Of a stretch of 64,000 nucleotides of DNA, positions 1-13,149 are shown in pieces. Source of the stretch: Lithospermum erythrorhizon (Eukaryota; Streptophyta; Magnoliopsida; Boraginales; Boraginaceae); assembly GCA_019722365.1 (NCBI GenBank), contig JADFUC010000385.1, positions 1 to 64,000 of the forward strand, read 5' to 3'. The stretch's first letter is position 1, and every line of letters begins with the position of its first letter. Both the position numbers and the translations under genes were made by a program. Under the pieces are notes generated by a model. That model did no database searches and was not told where the DNA came from. It was given only the letters and a program-made list of their open reading frames with translations.

Positions 1-215
1 CTCCATAGCAACCCGACCTAACCCGCTTCAAAGCTTCCCGACTCCAAAGCTTCCCTTTAATTTAACCCATCTCTAGAATCCCCACTCCAACCCGACTCTA
101 TAGTTTCTTGACTCTAACTCCGTCTTCATGTAGCATCCCGACTCACCGACTCCATAGCCTTCCGACTCTAACCCATAGCATCCCGACTCCAACCCGCCTC
201 ATAACAATTCAAATA
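1..215. repeat. Cluster of CCCGACTC motifs (left)
   Basis: The motif CCCGACTC followed by CAA, TATAG or ACC recurs about every 30-50 bp, for example near 38, 88, 130 and 183. The copies are irregular and dispersed, not a clean tandem array. The same motif appears at 1127, 1211, 4528 and 9000-9125. Probably subterminal repeats of the CACTA element. Confidence 0.5.
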
Positions 216-777
216 CCACCATGCCAAACCGATCTAATATTCGAATACCGACGCCAAAACCTTTGAAGGTCTGCCTCCATACCGATGCCCCCTTTTGCAT
301 TTTTTTTTAAAAGCAGCCCGGTCATTGCACAATACGCAGCGAACAAGGTCAAACAAAAACAAAAATCCATCCAAATCATACAACAAATATAAAACCATCA
401 AAAGATCCAATTTATCCAACTCATACAAATAAATATAAAAACATCAAAGATCTTAAACATAAAATATAACACCATATAACAAATACATATTAAACATCCT
501 ATTCATATAAACATCAAACATTAATTCATGTCATCAAACATATTAAACATCCTATCTTATAAATATCACATTAATTTATATAAAATATCAAACATTCAAA
601 CATAAAAATAAAATAAAAAAAAAACCAAATTACCTATTCGAACTGAATGTAGTATTCTCTACAAATAAAAGTAATAAAATAATTATATATATATTCATCA
701 AAACTACATTATTAAAGATAAATAAAATTAAAAAACAATGAAGAAGTAGTAATTACTCTTTGAATTCAACTACTTAT

Positions 778-780
<3 letters not shown>

Positions 781-848
<68 letters not shown>
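781..848. repeat. (AT)n microsatellite
   Basis: An uninterrupted run of alternating A and T, about 68 bp, in the AT-rich interior of the CACTA region. Its length is likely to be polymorphic and prone to assembly error. Confidence 0.95.
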
Positions 849-854
<6 letters not shown>

Positions 855-1083
855 TTACCTCCTTGAATTCATTACATACAAAATAAAGAAAGTGAATAAG
901 ATATTAATAATTACCTCTTTAAAGTCACCTATAAAATAAAATCAAATTTGAGGTTAGTAGACAATAAAACTATGGAAATGAAATTAATAATATAAAATAA
1001 AAAGGATATTATGTTAAGGGTTTGAAAAAATAATGTTGGAATGATGATAATGTGAGATATATATAGTGGTATATGAAAACTGC

Positions 1084-1290
1084 GAACCCCGTCATCCTGT
1101 CGCTAAAGGAGCTCTGCCTCCATCCCGACTCCAAATAAAAATAATTTATTTGAATTTCCCTCAATTTTTTTAGGGAAGCGGAAAATCTGAAGTCTAAAAC
1201 CGTCGCTATCCCGACTCTATACCGTCTCCATTCTCGGAAAAAAAGATTGCAGAAATATTTTACGGACCGTCGCTATTCTGACTCCATACC
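1084..1290. repeat. Second cluster of CCGACTC/ACCGTCGCTA motifs
   Basis: Contains CCCGACTCCAAAT, CCCGACTCTATACCGTCTCC and two ACCGTCGCTAT copies within 200 bp. It lies between the leftmost motif cluster and the 3' end of the TNP2 remnant, as expected for subterminal DNA of a CACTA element. Confidence 0.5.
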
Positions 1291-1754
1291 GACGCTATAT
1301 CTGATTTGCAAAAAAAAGATACAGTTTTGCAAACCAAACTCCCTGCATATCTCATGATAACAAAAACCAAACTATCCATATCACAGTTTTTGAACACAAT
1401 ATCAAGAAGCAATAAATACAAAATACACTACTACACTCATTATGCATTTCAATACGAAGTTTAATACAAAGTTGCAAATTACTATATGAAAAACTTGTAA
1501 CTTAAAATATTTGATTATTAATTGTCTTCGGTTATGTTCAGTGTACTAAGGTATAAAAACTATAGTAAAAGTAGTCTCCTCATCATCGCTATGAACGTGT
1601 TCGGGGTAGTCCGACCAGTAATCAACCATCTCCATGATCGAGGTCACATCACCTCCTCTTCAACAATAACGAAAACGCCCGGTTCAACAACGGCAACATC
1701 ATTGATTAAATCAATAGGAACAGGAGGAGGTTGTTGTTCTTGGAAGATATCTTC

Positions 1755-4190
1755 AATATTCAAAGCGGAGACATCCACATTTTGCATATGAGTCCAATCG
1801 ACTTACTTCTAGCGTTCGATTTCTGTCGGGCGACACACCATCGCCATGATCTCACCGCGTGGATACATAATGGAGATAGTATACTTGTTGTGCCTCGGAT
1901 GCTAGGATAAACGGGCTGGCCCAGAACTTCCGCTTTGTGTTGATTTGAACCATTCCATTCTTCTTCGGATGCACTTGGATCCACTACACAAACCATAAAC
2001 ATTTGAAGAGGGACGACAAAGTTGTCATAACTCAAGCCACGACAACTCCCAAATCTCCTCTGGGCATACCAGAAGTAGTGAAATAACATGATCATCTCGC
2101 AGAAGGAACCATTGAGCACAAACACCGCTTTTTATTGTAACCGCTTCTTATTACCATCGCTCGCTTGATATCAAAATAGTACCCGCTGATGTAGCAATCT
2201 TTATACCTTTGATTTCTCAAAGGACCTAATGGAAGAATTCCTGTGTCCATTAATTGAAAATGCTTAAACATACACTTATCAAGAGTTTCTTGTAGTTTAG
2301 GTGTGTCATAGAGAATATACACAATGAAAGCAAAGGTTGTATAGTTCCTGGGCCTGCATTCATGTTTCACTACAACTTTACCGCCCTAGGTAATCTAAAC
2401 AATGACAAACGAGTTGGGTCTTCATCCGATCAGGCACATCGTGCCTCCTTGGTCGATTTAAGTTGGTTTCAATACCTTCCTCGAAGTACATTGAACAAAA
2501 GTTTGAAACCTCTTTGACCAAATATGCCTCGCATATTGACCTCTTCAAAGACGGCTCTTTGCCTTACCAATTTCTCGTGAATCCCTAAATATCTATAAAC
2601 ATTTTGTAAGGTTAGTTAGATGAGTAAACATATAAAACAGTATGAAAATATAATAAAGTTAAAACTAACGACTCAAAAGGGTACATCCATCTATACCGTG
2701 ACGGGACCTCCATTTTAAAGCTTCATGCAAATGTATCAGTAGTGTTCTATTACATCAAAAACGAGATAAATATCTTCTCCATCTTATAAATTATCTCAAC
2801 AATATTATGCCTAAGGTATTCCACATGTTCCATATTTAGAGTTGCTATTTCATATATCGCGAAGTAAATAACACTATGTGATTGCTTTCCCATGGGAATG
2901 GGCGTGAGATGACGGAGTGCTGTGAAGCAACTGCTTGCAATAACATATGTACATCATGACTTTTAAAGTCCTCAAAGTTCATATTTTGCACATCTTGCAA
3001 TGTTTGAAGAAATTCATCGGGGTAATTGCATATGATGAACCATTTCCCCGAGATCTTCTATTGCACGGGGTTCAAAAGTATGTCGCTTTTGGTTTGGCTT
3101 CTCCCATCAACATTCCGCATATTCAACTTTGTCTCGAATGAGTCTCAATGTCAAGCCTCACCGTCATTATCTTTCGTCTCTCCCGAACATCCATTACAAG
3201 ATGTAATCCATTTCTACCATGTTTTTCCGTGTGCATGAAGTCGATGTTGTGTCCGATTTTGAAGCCAAGCAATAACTCAACTCAATACTTTTCTTGCACC
3301 CGCTTGTGCTTAACATTATACCCGTGATCTACGGTCCGAATATTTATCTTTATCAATGTAGATCAGATCCAACCCATACACATCCGCAAATATATTGCTC
3401 CACTGTTGTCTCTTCCGGTGCAAATGCGGATGTTGTGTCCCTTTACAAATACATTTTTGCATCTCTAAAGGATGTCCTATATGCAATGACGTGCAATCAA
3501 ACCAACAATGTTTTCGACCTTCTTAGTCGAATGTTCTTAGTATTCTCCATATAATATAAAGCACCTCCCATGTGCTCCAAACTGTATAACATTCCATATG
3601 CAGAAAATCGCTACTGGCCCACCAAAGCAACCCTCATGTCAAATTTTGTTCGCTTTGATGCACGAATGTCTCAATACCGCATTCCACAAACTCATTCAAC
3701 TCATCAATCAAAGGTCCGAGGAAACATCAATATCTCTCTCCAATGCATTTTTTCGGCCCCGGTATAATTAGAGATAAGAATACATATGGCCTTCTATACA
3801 TAACTCGTGTAAAATTATATATACAGATGATCACTGACGAAGACGAATATTGACGCCCAAACATGCCAAAAGGACTAAAACCATCATAACACAAACCGAT
3901 GCGAGCATTTCTCGGGTCTACTGAAAATACTAGATATGTTGCATCAAGGTGCTTCCACGCAGCACCATCCCTCTATGTAGTCATCCATCCGAGCTCATGA
4001 GTCGATGGTGCCGCGCCATGTCTTCGAGTCAAGCCTCGATATGCTGTGGTCAAGACGCTGACTGCTGGTAAGAAACTGAAACCCTTTCGCCAGAATGCTA
4101 TACGTTGTCCCAATCCTCGATCGATCGTGATCTACTTCCCCACAAACACGCACGAGTCCAACATTTGGTTTTGAAACATGCAATTATTAA
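1755..4190 (-). pseudogene. TNP2-type CACTA transposase, degenerate
   Basis: Reading leftward from about 4190, conceptual translation in shifting frames gives the conserved order of plant TNP2 proteins. AWKHLDATY and DPRNARIGLCYDGFSPFG lie near 3850-3980. PGPKK, LIDELNEFVECGIETF and the altered box LLWWASSDF lie at 3600-3770. EAYLVKEVSNFCSMYFEEG followed by a NRPRR motif lies near 2430-2550 (DUF4218 region). A C-terminal DUF4216-like stretch, an ISGYYF motif then FVVPLQ...VVDPSASEEEW, lies at 1800-2240. Stops and frameshifts interrupt every segment, so no functional protein can be made. The family would cut and paste the element by binding its terminal and subterminal repeats. Family identity is firm; the exact ends are not. 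Confidence 0.85.
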
Positions 4191-5640
4191 CACAAGCATG
4201 TATTTTCTGCTTGGGCAAAGAATAAAGGAGTCAACAAATTTTTTGCCTCATAAAATCATCGAGTATGTTTTCCCCATTATTCGAGCGCAATGTCATTATG
4301 TGAAACCTACCTACTGAAACATTCTTGCTACATTTAAGTACTTTAGCTAAACTTTTCAACTGAAAGTAGTAATGGATAAATCTCTCAGAGATTCGTGCAA
4401 CCATCCCATAACGGCCAGTTTACAACCTTCAAATGTCGTAGTATGTTTTTGCTCCTCTATTTGGTTTTTATGTATTTTGGTTATGTTTTTAAAGTTACCT
4501 GTAATTAATATGATTGCCTGTTTCCATACCGACTCTAAAAGAGTGTCAAAAAGACAAGTATAAATCATATTTTAATATACACAACGTATGAATTCGGCCG
4601 TGAGTCGGTTTTGTTTTTAAAGCATGAGACATGATTTAGACGGGCTCGTGTCCATACCTAAAAGAGTGCTGTATGAGATTTGTAGGTACAATAATGGAGA
4701 CGGGATGGAGATGCCCGACCTAACCCGACACCACTTTGAACTCCCGCTTATGTTTTAACCAATTTTTGATCTAATGAATATTAGTGGAGATGATATTTGC
4801 AGCAATGCTGTAATGAAGTGAATTAGTGGATATATTCTTCAATGTGATATGTTACGTTCCTATATATCACATCTAAAGTATAGAGTTACAACCTCTCATC
4901 CATATTAACGTAAGGATGGGTCATTAGTTAAGAACTATCATCTATAATATAATTGGCAAAATGTATGTAATGTAATAATAGTATATGTAATTACATTGTC
5001 TTATAACATAATATACGATAACATATAAATATATTATTTAGTTATGATTGATTTAAACATATAATATATTTATAACACAATAAGAATGATTTGTAAAATA
5101 AATAAGGCAATCGATGGGAATGGGGGTTACAATACTTTAAAAATATGGAAAAACCAATTTTTTAAAAACTCCCAACTCCAAACCGGCCTCCATTCAACAA
5201 CACCGCAGGCGGCAAGTGTCTCCAAACCGAATTCTGGCCCCGCCTCCATTCTCGACACCCCCGTCTCCAACTGGGTAAATTTATTTGGGACCGCGTCTCC
5301 AAACCTAATTCGCCCGCCGCCATTCATAAACCCGCATAAAAAAACAGATAACAAAACACAGTTCCAACCTGCAAGAGACACCAACCACAACACAAATCAA
5401 CACAACACAACACAAATCAACACAACACAATAAACAAATAAACTAAATATAAACAAACACATATAACACACTAACAACACATATAAACAAGAAAGTACCT
5501 AAACAAACACATAAAACATATATATAAACGGAGTAATAAAATATACAAATAAATTGAAATGTGCTATGTATAGACAATGTAAAATACAAAGTACCAAATG
5601 TATATAAATACAAAGTCCAAAGTATCAATCTAGTCCGCCC
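4191..5640. other. AT-rich spacer inside the CACTA block
   Basis: No gene is recognisable. The stretch holds scattered motifs of the CCGACTC/GACGGGATGGAG type at 4528, 4680-4740 and 5160-5330, in both orientations, between AT-rich DNA. Short open frames here are chance. Confidence 0.5.
5391..5430. repeat. Perfect 20-bp tandem duplication
   Basis: The unit CACAAATCAACACAACACAA occurs twice head to tail with no mismatch, in a longer CAACA-rich tract. Confidence 0.9.
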
Positions 5641-7500
5641 ATATCATCCTGGGCCGGATCATCCCGAGGTCAAAGCCATGGGAACCGTTGGTGCATGTCT
5701 GGGTCTCCTGCCGATGCTCGTGGTCTCGGCATCGGGTAGCGTATTCCTCCATCTCAACAACCTGGGCCTGCCGGAACTTCCCCTGTAGATCGGGACATTG
5801 GTGGCTAACGCCGCTACGGTGTCCATCGAAGGGCCGCGCCGCTACCTTTCATCACATAGGCGGCCAACAGAGCCAACCAAATTTCCATGCCGCAACCTTC
5901 TCGCTTTAATCGCTTCCTTGTCCACTTTGACCGCAAATCCAACCCTCAAAAGGCCTTTCCTCCTCTCTTGTCTCTTTCTTTCATTCTCGCCTCCTCGCAT
6001 ATCCGGGATCGAGGTCTCCATCATATCGCAGCTGGGCGGAGGCGGTAGTACCGTAGGCCGGATCATCCACCAAAGAACTAAGCAACGGTGCTAGAACCTC
6101 GCACCGAGCACCCCTCGCCTCATCAACTCCACCCTTCACGGCGCCCGTGGAGGGTCCACATTAAGTCCTTCACTGGAAACTCTGAATCCTTATCATCCCC
6201 CGAACGTCTCGTGGAATCGAGGTCAGATCGCCCCGCAATTTGGAACACATTCACAATAAGGGCTCGATATTTAAAAAATAAAAAATAAACATATATAAAC
6301 AAACAAACTAAATATACTTACAAAGGTCATGTCCCACTTCGGTCGTGAAACTTCACTGCCTCCTCGAGGATGTCTCTTAGTCCTTCTTCTTGTTCATCTT
6401 CATCAAAATACCCAATGGTGAATCCCTCTTCCCAGTCTTTTTCTCCTGAAACACAAATAAAGAAAACTTTAATTAGAAATTCAACACAAATATTTGAATT
6501 AAATAAAAACAATAAAAAGAAAGTATTTCTTTCTTACCTCCTCCACCAACCCCGCCACACACATTATGTCCCATTCTTTACCTCCTCCATCTCACCTCGC
6601 TCCTCGCGATCCGGCCACACTTCAATGCTCTGGAGATACCGGTCCCACCGTCGCTGGAGATACACCAAAATGGGTTTCACTGCCAGATAATTAGATCAAA
6701 GCCGCCATCCGTACCTTCGAGAGTCTTTTATTCTTCATTGACGCCGCAGTTTTCCAAGGCCTCGCCGAACAAAGTCCGCACTCATAGCATATGTCCCATT
6801 CTTTATCTTAGACTTTTATTTACTAAAATATTTTAAACAATTTTAAATCAAACAAAAAATTTATACTTACTTGGAAAGATTTCCAGATGTCGTCCCTGAT
6901 GTCGATCACTTGTAACGACGGCCAGAACTTGATCGAACCCGCATAACTGCCTCCTCAAGAACCCTAACATCGCAGCCGCCACGAATAGCCTAAAAGAATA
7001 AAAAGTTAGATAACATAAATAAAAACTATTTCAATCAATTTAGACAATATTAATTGCATTTTACAAATTGTATGATCTCTAACTCCAACTTCTCTCGACA
7101 TGGCGTGGACTCCTCGAGCGGACGGTCATCTCCCTCGCATACCATGCATCTCCACCGGCCTCTTTCATTCAGTCGCCCCAGCCCGATCCTACGCCTCATC
7201 ATCGCCATCATCATCGAAACGAGCAAATAGGGCCTTACCATCGCCCCCGGGAGTCTCTCGTGGAAACTCCTGTGAAGAGACGAATAGGCCGACTGGCGTC
7301 AACGCTGCCGGCCCAGAGGATGAATCGCCGCCCCGTAAACCGATGGCCTGCATTTGGGGGGAGAGCCACTATAGGAAGGGATGGTGGAGCTATCCAAGTT
7401 CTACTATACGAATACTGAATTCAAGCCTCTTTTTGGAGCTCGGCCGCACTATCATTCTCTATGGCCTTCTCCTTCCCTTTTATTGTTACCTTCAATTAAT
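5640..7500 (-). other. GC-richer eroded block, possible second CACTA ORF
   Basis: This block is clearly more GC-rich than its surroundings and has several short open frames but no intact gene. On the minus strand, 5640-5800 reads as a charged, coiled-coil-like stretch (QAQVVEMEEYATRCRDHEH), and near 6870-6960 a frame ending DIWKSFQ runs into a GTAAGT donor-like site. Both would suit an accessory TNPA/Ptta-type protein, which many CACTA elements encode beside TNP2, but the similarity is weak. This may instead be an unrelated decayed repeat. Confidence 0.3.
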
Positions 7501-7562
7501 GCACTAACTGCATAATCAAATTATTAGAAACATTTTATCAACAAAAATATTTTATCAACAAA

Positions 7563-8210
7563 AACATTCAACTATTCAACTATTCAATAAAACGGCTAAC
7601 TATTCAATTATTCAAATAGAATGAAATGACAACTATTCAATTATTCAAACGCTTTTCAAACCTAAAACTATTCAATTCATTCAAACGTTTTCAAACAGAA
7701 TGAAAACGACAACTATTCAACTATTCAATAAAACATTCAACTATTCAACTATCAATAAAACATTTTATCATAAAAAAGATATAATTGTGAATCAAAACGA
7801 CAACTATCAACTATTCAAGTAGGTAAAAACGGAATGAAAAACGACAACTATCAACTATCAACTATCAACTATTCAACTATCAACTATTCAACTATCAAGT
7901 AGGTAAAAACGGAATGAAAAACTATTCAACTATCAACTATTCAACAATTCAACTATCAACTATTAACTATTCAACTATCAACTATTTAAACTCATTCAAT
8001 TATCAATTATTCAACTATCAAGTATGTAAACGAATGAAAAAACTATTCAACTATCAACATTCAACTATTAACTATTCAACTATCAACTATTCAACTATCA
8101 ACTATTCAACTATTCAACTATCAACTATCAACTATTCAAATCTATTCAACTATCAACTATTCTAAACTATCAAATTATTCAATTGAATGAAAACTATTCA
8201 ACTATCAATT
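7563..8210. repeat. AACTATTCAACTATC minisatellite
   Basis: About 650 bp built from the alternating words ATTCAACT and ATCAACT, with interspersed spacer words such as GTAGGTAAAAACGGAATG (7820 and 7900). The units are imperfect and of variable length. The open frame through 7914-8165 is only this repeat translated. Confidence 0.9.
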
Positions 8211-8364
8211 TGATGAATTATTAGCAAATATCAATTCATCATGTAATATAATTGATGAATTATTAGCAAAAAAATAATATAATGTAAATCTATGAAAATA
8301 TTAATATAATGTAATATCTAACTATCAATGCAACTTTGAAATATTCAATATAATGTAATATGTA

Positions 8365-8484
8365 ATATTCAACAATCAATTCAACATAATGTAAATATTC
8401 AACTAACAATTCAACATAATGAAAATATTCAACTATCAATTCAACATAATGAAAATATTCAACTATCAATTCAACATAATATAA
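8365..8484. repeat. Four 30-bp tandem repeats
   Basis: Four consecutive 30-bp units, each starting ATATTCAAC and containing TTCAACATAATG, at 8365, 8395, 8425 and 8455. The units differ at one to a few positions. The last unit diverges at its end. They are probably derived from the neighbouring minisatellite. Confidence 0.92.
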
Positions 8485-8997
8485 CATATGAAAATATAAT
8501 TGATGAATTATTAGAAAAAAAACGTAATACATGGGCTTGTTTCGATTGCCTAATTTGAGGAGGGCTATGCCGCTTTTTAATTTTGAGGAGGGGAAGTGCA
8601 AAGGCCGTTGCTTGAATTTGAGTGAGGAAGCAAGTGACGGTTGACGATTCAATGAGGAGGGCGGCCGACGGTAGGAGGAGGGCAAGGGCAAGGGTCACAT
8701 CGAGCGAGAGGAGGGGGGGAGCGACATGGGGGGCAAAGGGCCAAGCCATCAGTCGACTTAATGGGAGGGGTCAAAAGAGATGAAATGTTTTGTGTTTGGG
8801 GGTGTTTTAATTGAATACGTTTTTACAAATGGAGACGGGAAGGAGATGAGAATATTATTATTTTATAATTATTTTTTATCAGTTAATATATTAAATTGAC
8901 CCAACGCTAAACTGTAGCTAAAAGTCAACTATAATAAAACGTTAGAGACTAAATATGGCCGGACCCTATTTTATTTTATATATTTTGATTTTCTTTA
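8485..8997. other. Spacer with a short GC/purine-rich patch
   Basis: 8520-8760 is purine-rich (repeated GAGGAGGG) with open frames on the minus strand that match no family I recognise. The rest is AT-rich. No gene is supported. Confidence 0.4.
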
Positions 8998-9125
8998 AAA
9001 ATTTGTCTCACCCCGACTTTATACCGTCACTCAAAACCGACCTAGTATAAGACCCAATTTGAACTATTCGCTAAGAAAACCCGACACTATCCCACTCCAT
9101 ACCGAATTTTAAATTTGAGTCGGGA
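8998..9125. repeat. Right cluster of CCGACT/ATACCG motifs
   Basis: Contains CCCCGACTTTATACCGTCACTC, ACCCGACACTATCCC and CTCCATACCG, then the inverted form GAGTCGGGAT. This is the last occurrence of the motif family in the window, so it is taken as the approximate right limit of the CACTA block. Confidence 0.45.
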
Positions 9126-12100
9126 TTTTACCTCTGTCATGCTTGGTTCCATTCTTAGTATCGATAAAATATATACGTCCCTAAATGACAGATCTACAAA
9201 TGGGAATATGACAAAGAAAGCACCCTGCTTTATAAAATTGGTTCAACTATTAATTATGGGACTATTATATGCAATGAGAATACATGTGTTTGAAATACTG
9301 CTAGTATTAAAGTGAAAAATGACTGATTGAGAAGGAACACCAGAGACAATCTAAAGCTAGATGTTATTCTTGCATCTAACAACTGAAAAGGTGAGGGAAA
9401 AGAGAGGGGTGAATATATACTCTGCCTATCATTTATTATTTATCCATCAACGGATCGTCAATCACAATTATGTTAAAGAATATCTTTATAATCTTTTTTG
9501 TAGGGAGGCACATGTTTTGGCATTTACTGTTGGTCGGTTATCTCCTAAGCTAAAACCACATGCCTAATGCTTCTTTTGACACACAAAAAGCAGTGGTACG
9601 AGCCAACTTAAATACAAGGAGTTAGTGTTTTATTATAGTATCTATTTCTCTCGTCTACCAATTTAATTGATATTTTCAATTTTTGGGATTAATTAAACTT
9701 TAAGCAATAATAATTATTTAATATAAATGGCTCACTGAAATTATTTTTCAAAATATCTTTATAACATTATCTTTTTATTCTTTCCTAAAGTAATTTAAAA
9801 AATATTTATGTTCAAAGTTTGAATTTAAATATTAAAAATGTTAATTAAAATAAATTGGAACGAAGTATTGTGTTTTGAGGTAAAAAACAAACTTAAAAGA
9901 AAAAGAGAAAAAACACATTTCAATAGAAACATGGACATGTAGTTGTCCAGGCACATCTCGCCGACATCGGGTTGCCCTTTGCGGTGCTTTCCTCGCCATC
10001 GGGCGTGGGTTCGATCCGGCAAAGAAGTAAGTAATGTTGCGATCCGTGGTTGCGCCCTCGTGCTGGGTTACCTGGCTACATTGGCGGCGCGCCCCGCGTG
10101 ATCGGGCGTGGGTTCATCCCCCCCAGTAGTAATTGTTGTCAATCCAAGGTCGTGCCTCTCGTGGTTATGGGTTACTGCTATGCCGGGCGCCGCAGATGGG
10201 TGGCTACGACCCGTCTGGAGGCTATCTCGATAACCTCCCACATTGATAATGGACTAGTTATGGCCTCTTCGTTGAGCGTAGACAACATATGGACGACGTA
10301 GAGTCATGTATAATACTAACTTCTAATTATAGTTAATAACAGAACATGTTAAAGTGTTGGCAACCCCATGTGCTTCCTCTTAATTAAATAGGAACTCTAA
10401 TTAAAACTACATCACTTGATAACTTTAGCTATATACAGAATAACTTGGACCTAAAAAGTGAAAAGAGGAAAAGGCGAGGTGATGCACATGGAATCTTTAG
10501 ATCCTCATTTTCATGCCTATGCCATTATTCTTGCAACCTCACGTATTTAATTGTTATTTTTCATATATATTTACCCTGTTCATTTAAAATAAATAATTAT
10601 TTAGATAAATATACTTTTATTAAAGGATAATAAAAAACTACATTGACATTGTAAAGACTATATTGAAAATGTAAAAAATTACATTTGAATTATAAAAAGG
10701 TACATTATGCAAACAATCAACTATAGTTAAAAAATAAATTTTTTCAGATGATTATGTATTTTGAGACGGAGGGTGAAATTGTGTAATCGGTCCTGACAAG
10801 GTGATGTAATTAATCACAATGACTTTAAGGCCAACAACAACTGTGGAAAAGTAAAATATGCTAAAACACATTGGTAACCCGCCTCAAGGCCAAAGTAGCA
10901 CTCTACGCCCTGGGGACATTGTCTGTGTAGCATCCTCCATTATGATCAAGCAATTACAATGTGATCTTTAATTTAATGCTACCCATTCTCTTGCTATATT
11001 CTACTCCAATCAATGTATAGCTCGTGCCCCCCACTATAACACCCCTATCCTTCACTACACACTACTATCCCTAGTAGCGTATAAACCAATACTTTTAACT
11101 AGAATAAAACCGTTTAAACTGTGTGTCACGCATATTGTACAAAACTAACGGAGCTTATAGTAACACTCCGTATATCTCACTAACACACTTACAAATCCTT
11201 ACACAAAGTTTCATGTCAATACACATGAATAATTGTTTACACTTCTTCGTCTGCAAATAGCTTCATAATATAGTGTAGACATGCAACGCGATAATGTAAA
11301 TATTGCTATAAAACGTAAACTTCTATCTTGTACATAATAAATGAATCATTTCCTTCTTGAATTAAAAATGCTCGTCAATATAATCTATTTATTTTAGACG
11401 TGTATCTTCCTGCTCCTTTGGATTTACATGTCATGTCCATAAGCTCCATCAAATCATATCTTCTAGGATTCTCCTAGATCCTCTCAAGCATGGTAACAAA
11501 ATCTTGTGTGAATGATCCCAATTTTCAATAGGTGCTATCATCCGTCAAGGGACTGGCCTGACAAGCGAAACACTTTGACCAACTTATGTACCAATGTAGG
11601 AGTGAACGTATATTTTAAATATAATGTACAATTATTCAAAATATGGAATATATAATGCAATTTTATAAGTACCATAAGTAAAAAGATTTGGAGTCTATAT
11701 ATCAATAATTAATCTAGCTTGTAAACATTATATATAATGTGTGTTACTGTGTGTTAATTGTTGTTTTAGATTTATTAAGATTTGAAAAATGATTAATTTA
11801 TATAATAATATTTTAAGAGCGATCTAGTTTTTCTTTGAAATACTCAATTGTATTGTAATTTTTTCCGGCACCATTGTATGTAGTAATGGAGTAGTAAATA
11901 GGTAATTGTTTAAACTAAATAAATAAATGTTATCGGATAGCACTTGAGATAATATGATGTCAGAATAGACTATGTGAGCATAAATCTAGTTTAATCGTTA
12001 TAACTGCATGCATAATCACAGCGCTAAATAACTGAAATGGTTAGCAAAATTGTTCTAAAGCAAGTAAGACGGAGAAGGTGATTGAAACTAGACAAAGATT

Positions 12101-13149
12101 TTGAAAGTTAATCGAATTAAAAAGTTTGATTATGTGGTCTGGGAGACTAGTTCAAATCTTCATTATTTAGTTATCTCTTATAGTATATGAGCCAAAGGTT
12201 GGATTTACTTGAACTCGAATCAATTTAATTCTTTTTAATTTTTTCATTGTACATGAAAACTAATCTCATGCCTAACTTGAAACTATCCGGAATTGAACCC
12301 CTGAGCCCTAGAAGTAAATTCCTTTAACGAAACTATTTTCAAATATAATGAACCCTTGTGAACTGAATTTTTAAATCGCCATAGAACCGAATTCGAATTA
12401 TATAAAATTTCATAAAATTAACTGTTTTAGAATCTAATGGAAATCATAGTTTTTTAATAGTATTAAATAAATGATGTCGTTGAAATGCAAAAGGAAAGTG
12501 AGGTCGTTAAGTTGGATATTGAAATTAAAGAATTCGCAAAAACTTAAATATGATATTCGAACTCTTGCGCCTATGATCATAGGGAGAAAATGATCAAAAT
12601 AAATTAACTATTGATGTACTTACAATTAGGTTGGTCCCTCACAAATAAAATCCAACTATGGCAGGTTAGTGGAGTTCAACCTAAGCTTGCCTATCATTTA
12701 ACATCTTTGTCCATTTAAGGATCAATTTACAATTTTTGTGGGTAATATTGAGGAAACAATTTTGTAACTTCTCAACTAACTGAAATGATTGTCGACCTCG
12801 AATAATTTTTCGGATTCAAATCTATTAATACCCTTACTAGAAACGTGATTGAAAGTGCTAAAGCAAATAATATAAACTTTTAATTTAAAATAATAATAAT
12901 TGATATATTCTCTTCAATCATTTTAATTTTTAATTTATATCTAGATTTGATCATATATTACTTTTATTAATTAATTTAACATATGGTATTTGATAGCATT
13001 GTTCTTTATGAAATCTTTGAAATTATTTTTATGTAGATTTTCATTATATAATTAAAAATTATTCATGATAAAAGCTTCACTGAAATTGAAAAGTGTCAAA
13101 TTAAAGAATAGATTGCAATTTTATTTTACTTTAAAATGATTATATCATT
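9126..13149. other. Intergenic DNA, no gene seen
   Basis: AT-rich sequence without a supportable gene. Apart from the GC-rich patch at 9945-10310, it contains isolated tRNA B-box-like words, for example GGTTCAATTCC on the minus strand near 12290 and GAGTTCGAATATC on the minus strand near 12555. These may be worn SINE heads, but no full SINE could be delimited. Confidence 0.6.
9945..10310 (+). repeat. GC-rich patch with duplicated B-box-like word
   Basis: ATCGGGCGTGGGTTCGATCC (ends 10017) and ATCGGGCGTGGGTTCATCC (about 90 bp downstream, near 10100) are near-identical and contain a pol III B-box-like GGTTCGATCC. The patch stands out by base composition from its AT-rich flanks. There is no acceptable tRNA cloverleaf. 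It may be one or two SINE-derived heads or part of an unrecognised transposon. Confidence 0.35.

Larger units (their letters stand above)
1..9125 (-). mobile_element. CACTA (En/Spm) DNA transposon remnant
   Basis: The block is defined by an eroded TNP2-type transposase on the minus strand (about 1755-4190) and by short CCGACTC/ACCGTC-type motifs that recur at 1-215, 1084-1290, 4500-4740, 5160-5330 and 8998-9125, the kind of dispersed subterminal motif CACTA elements carry. Between them lie AT-rich DNA, a GC-richer block and minisatellites. No clear CACTA/TAGTG termini or 3-bp target duplication were found, so both limits are estimates. The left end may lie outside the window, and more than one element may be present. 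The transposase family call is seen in the sequence; treating the block as one element is inference. Confidence 0.6.

Noticed and set aside
7563..8210. CRISPR-like regular repeats
   Set aside because: Units are low-complexity, imperfect and without unique spacers, in plant nuclear DNA.
8290..8691. 133-codon minus-strand frame with repeated YVELIVEYFH
   Set aside because: The repeats are the 30-bp tandem array translated; no start context or family similarity.
10007..10020. Possible tRNA gene (GGTTCGATCC word)
   Set aside because: No acceptor stem or anticodon arm could be folded around it; better explained as a SINE-like B box.
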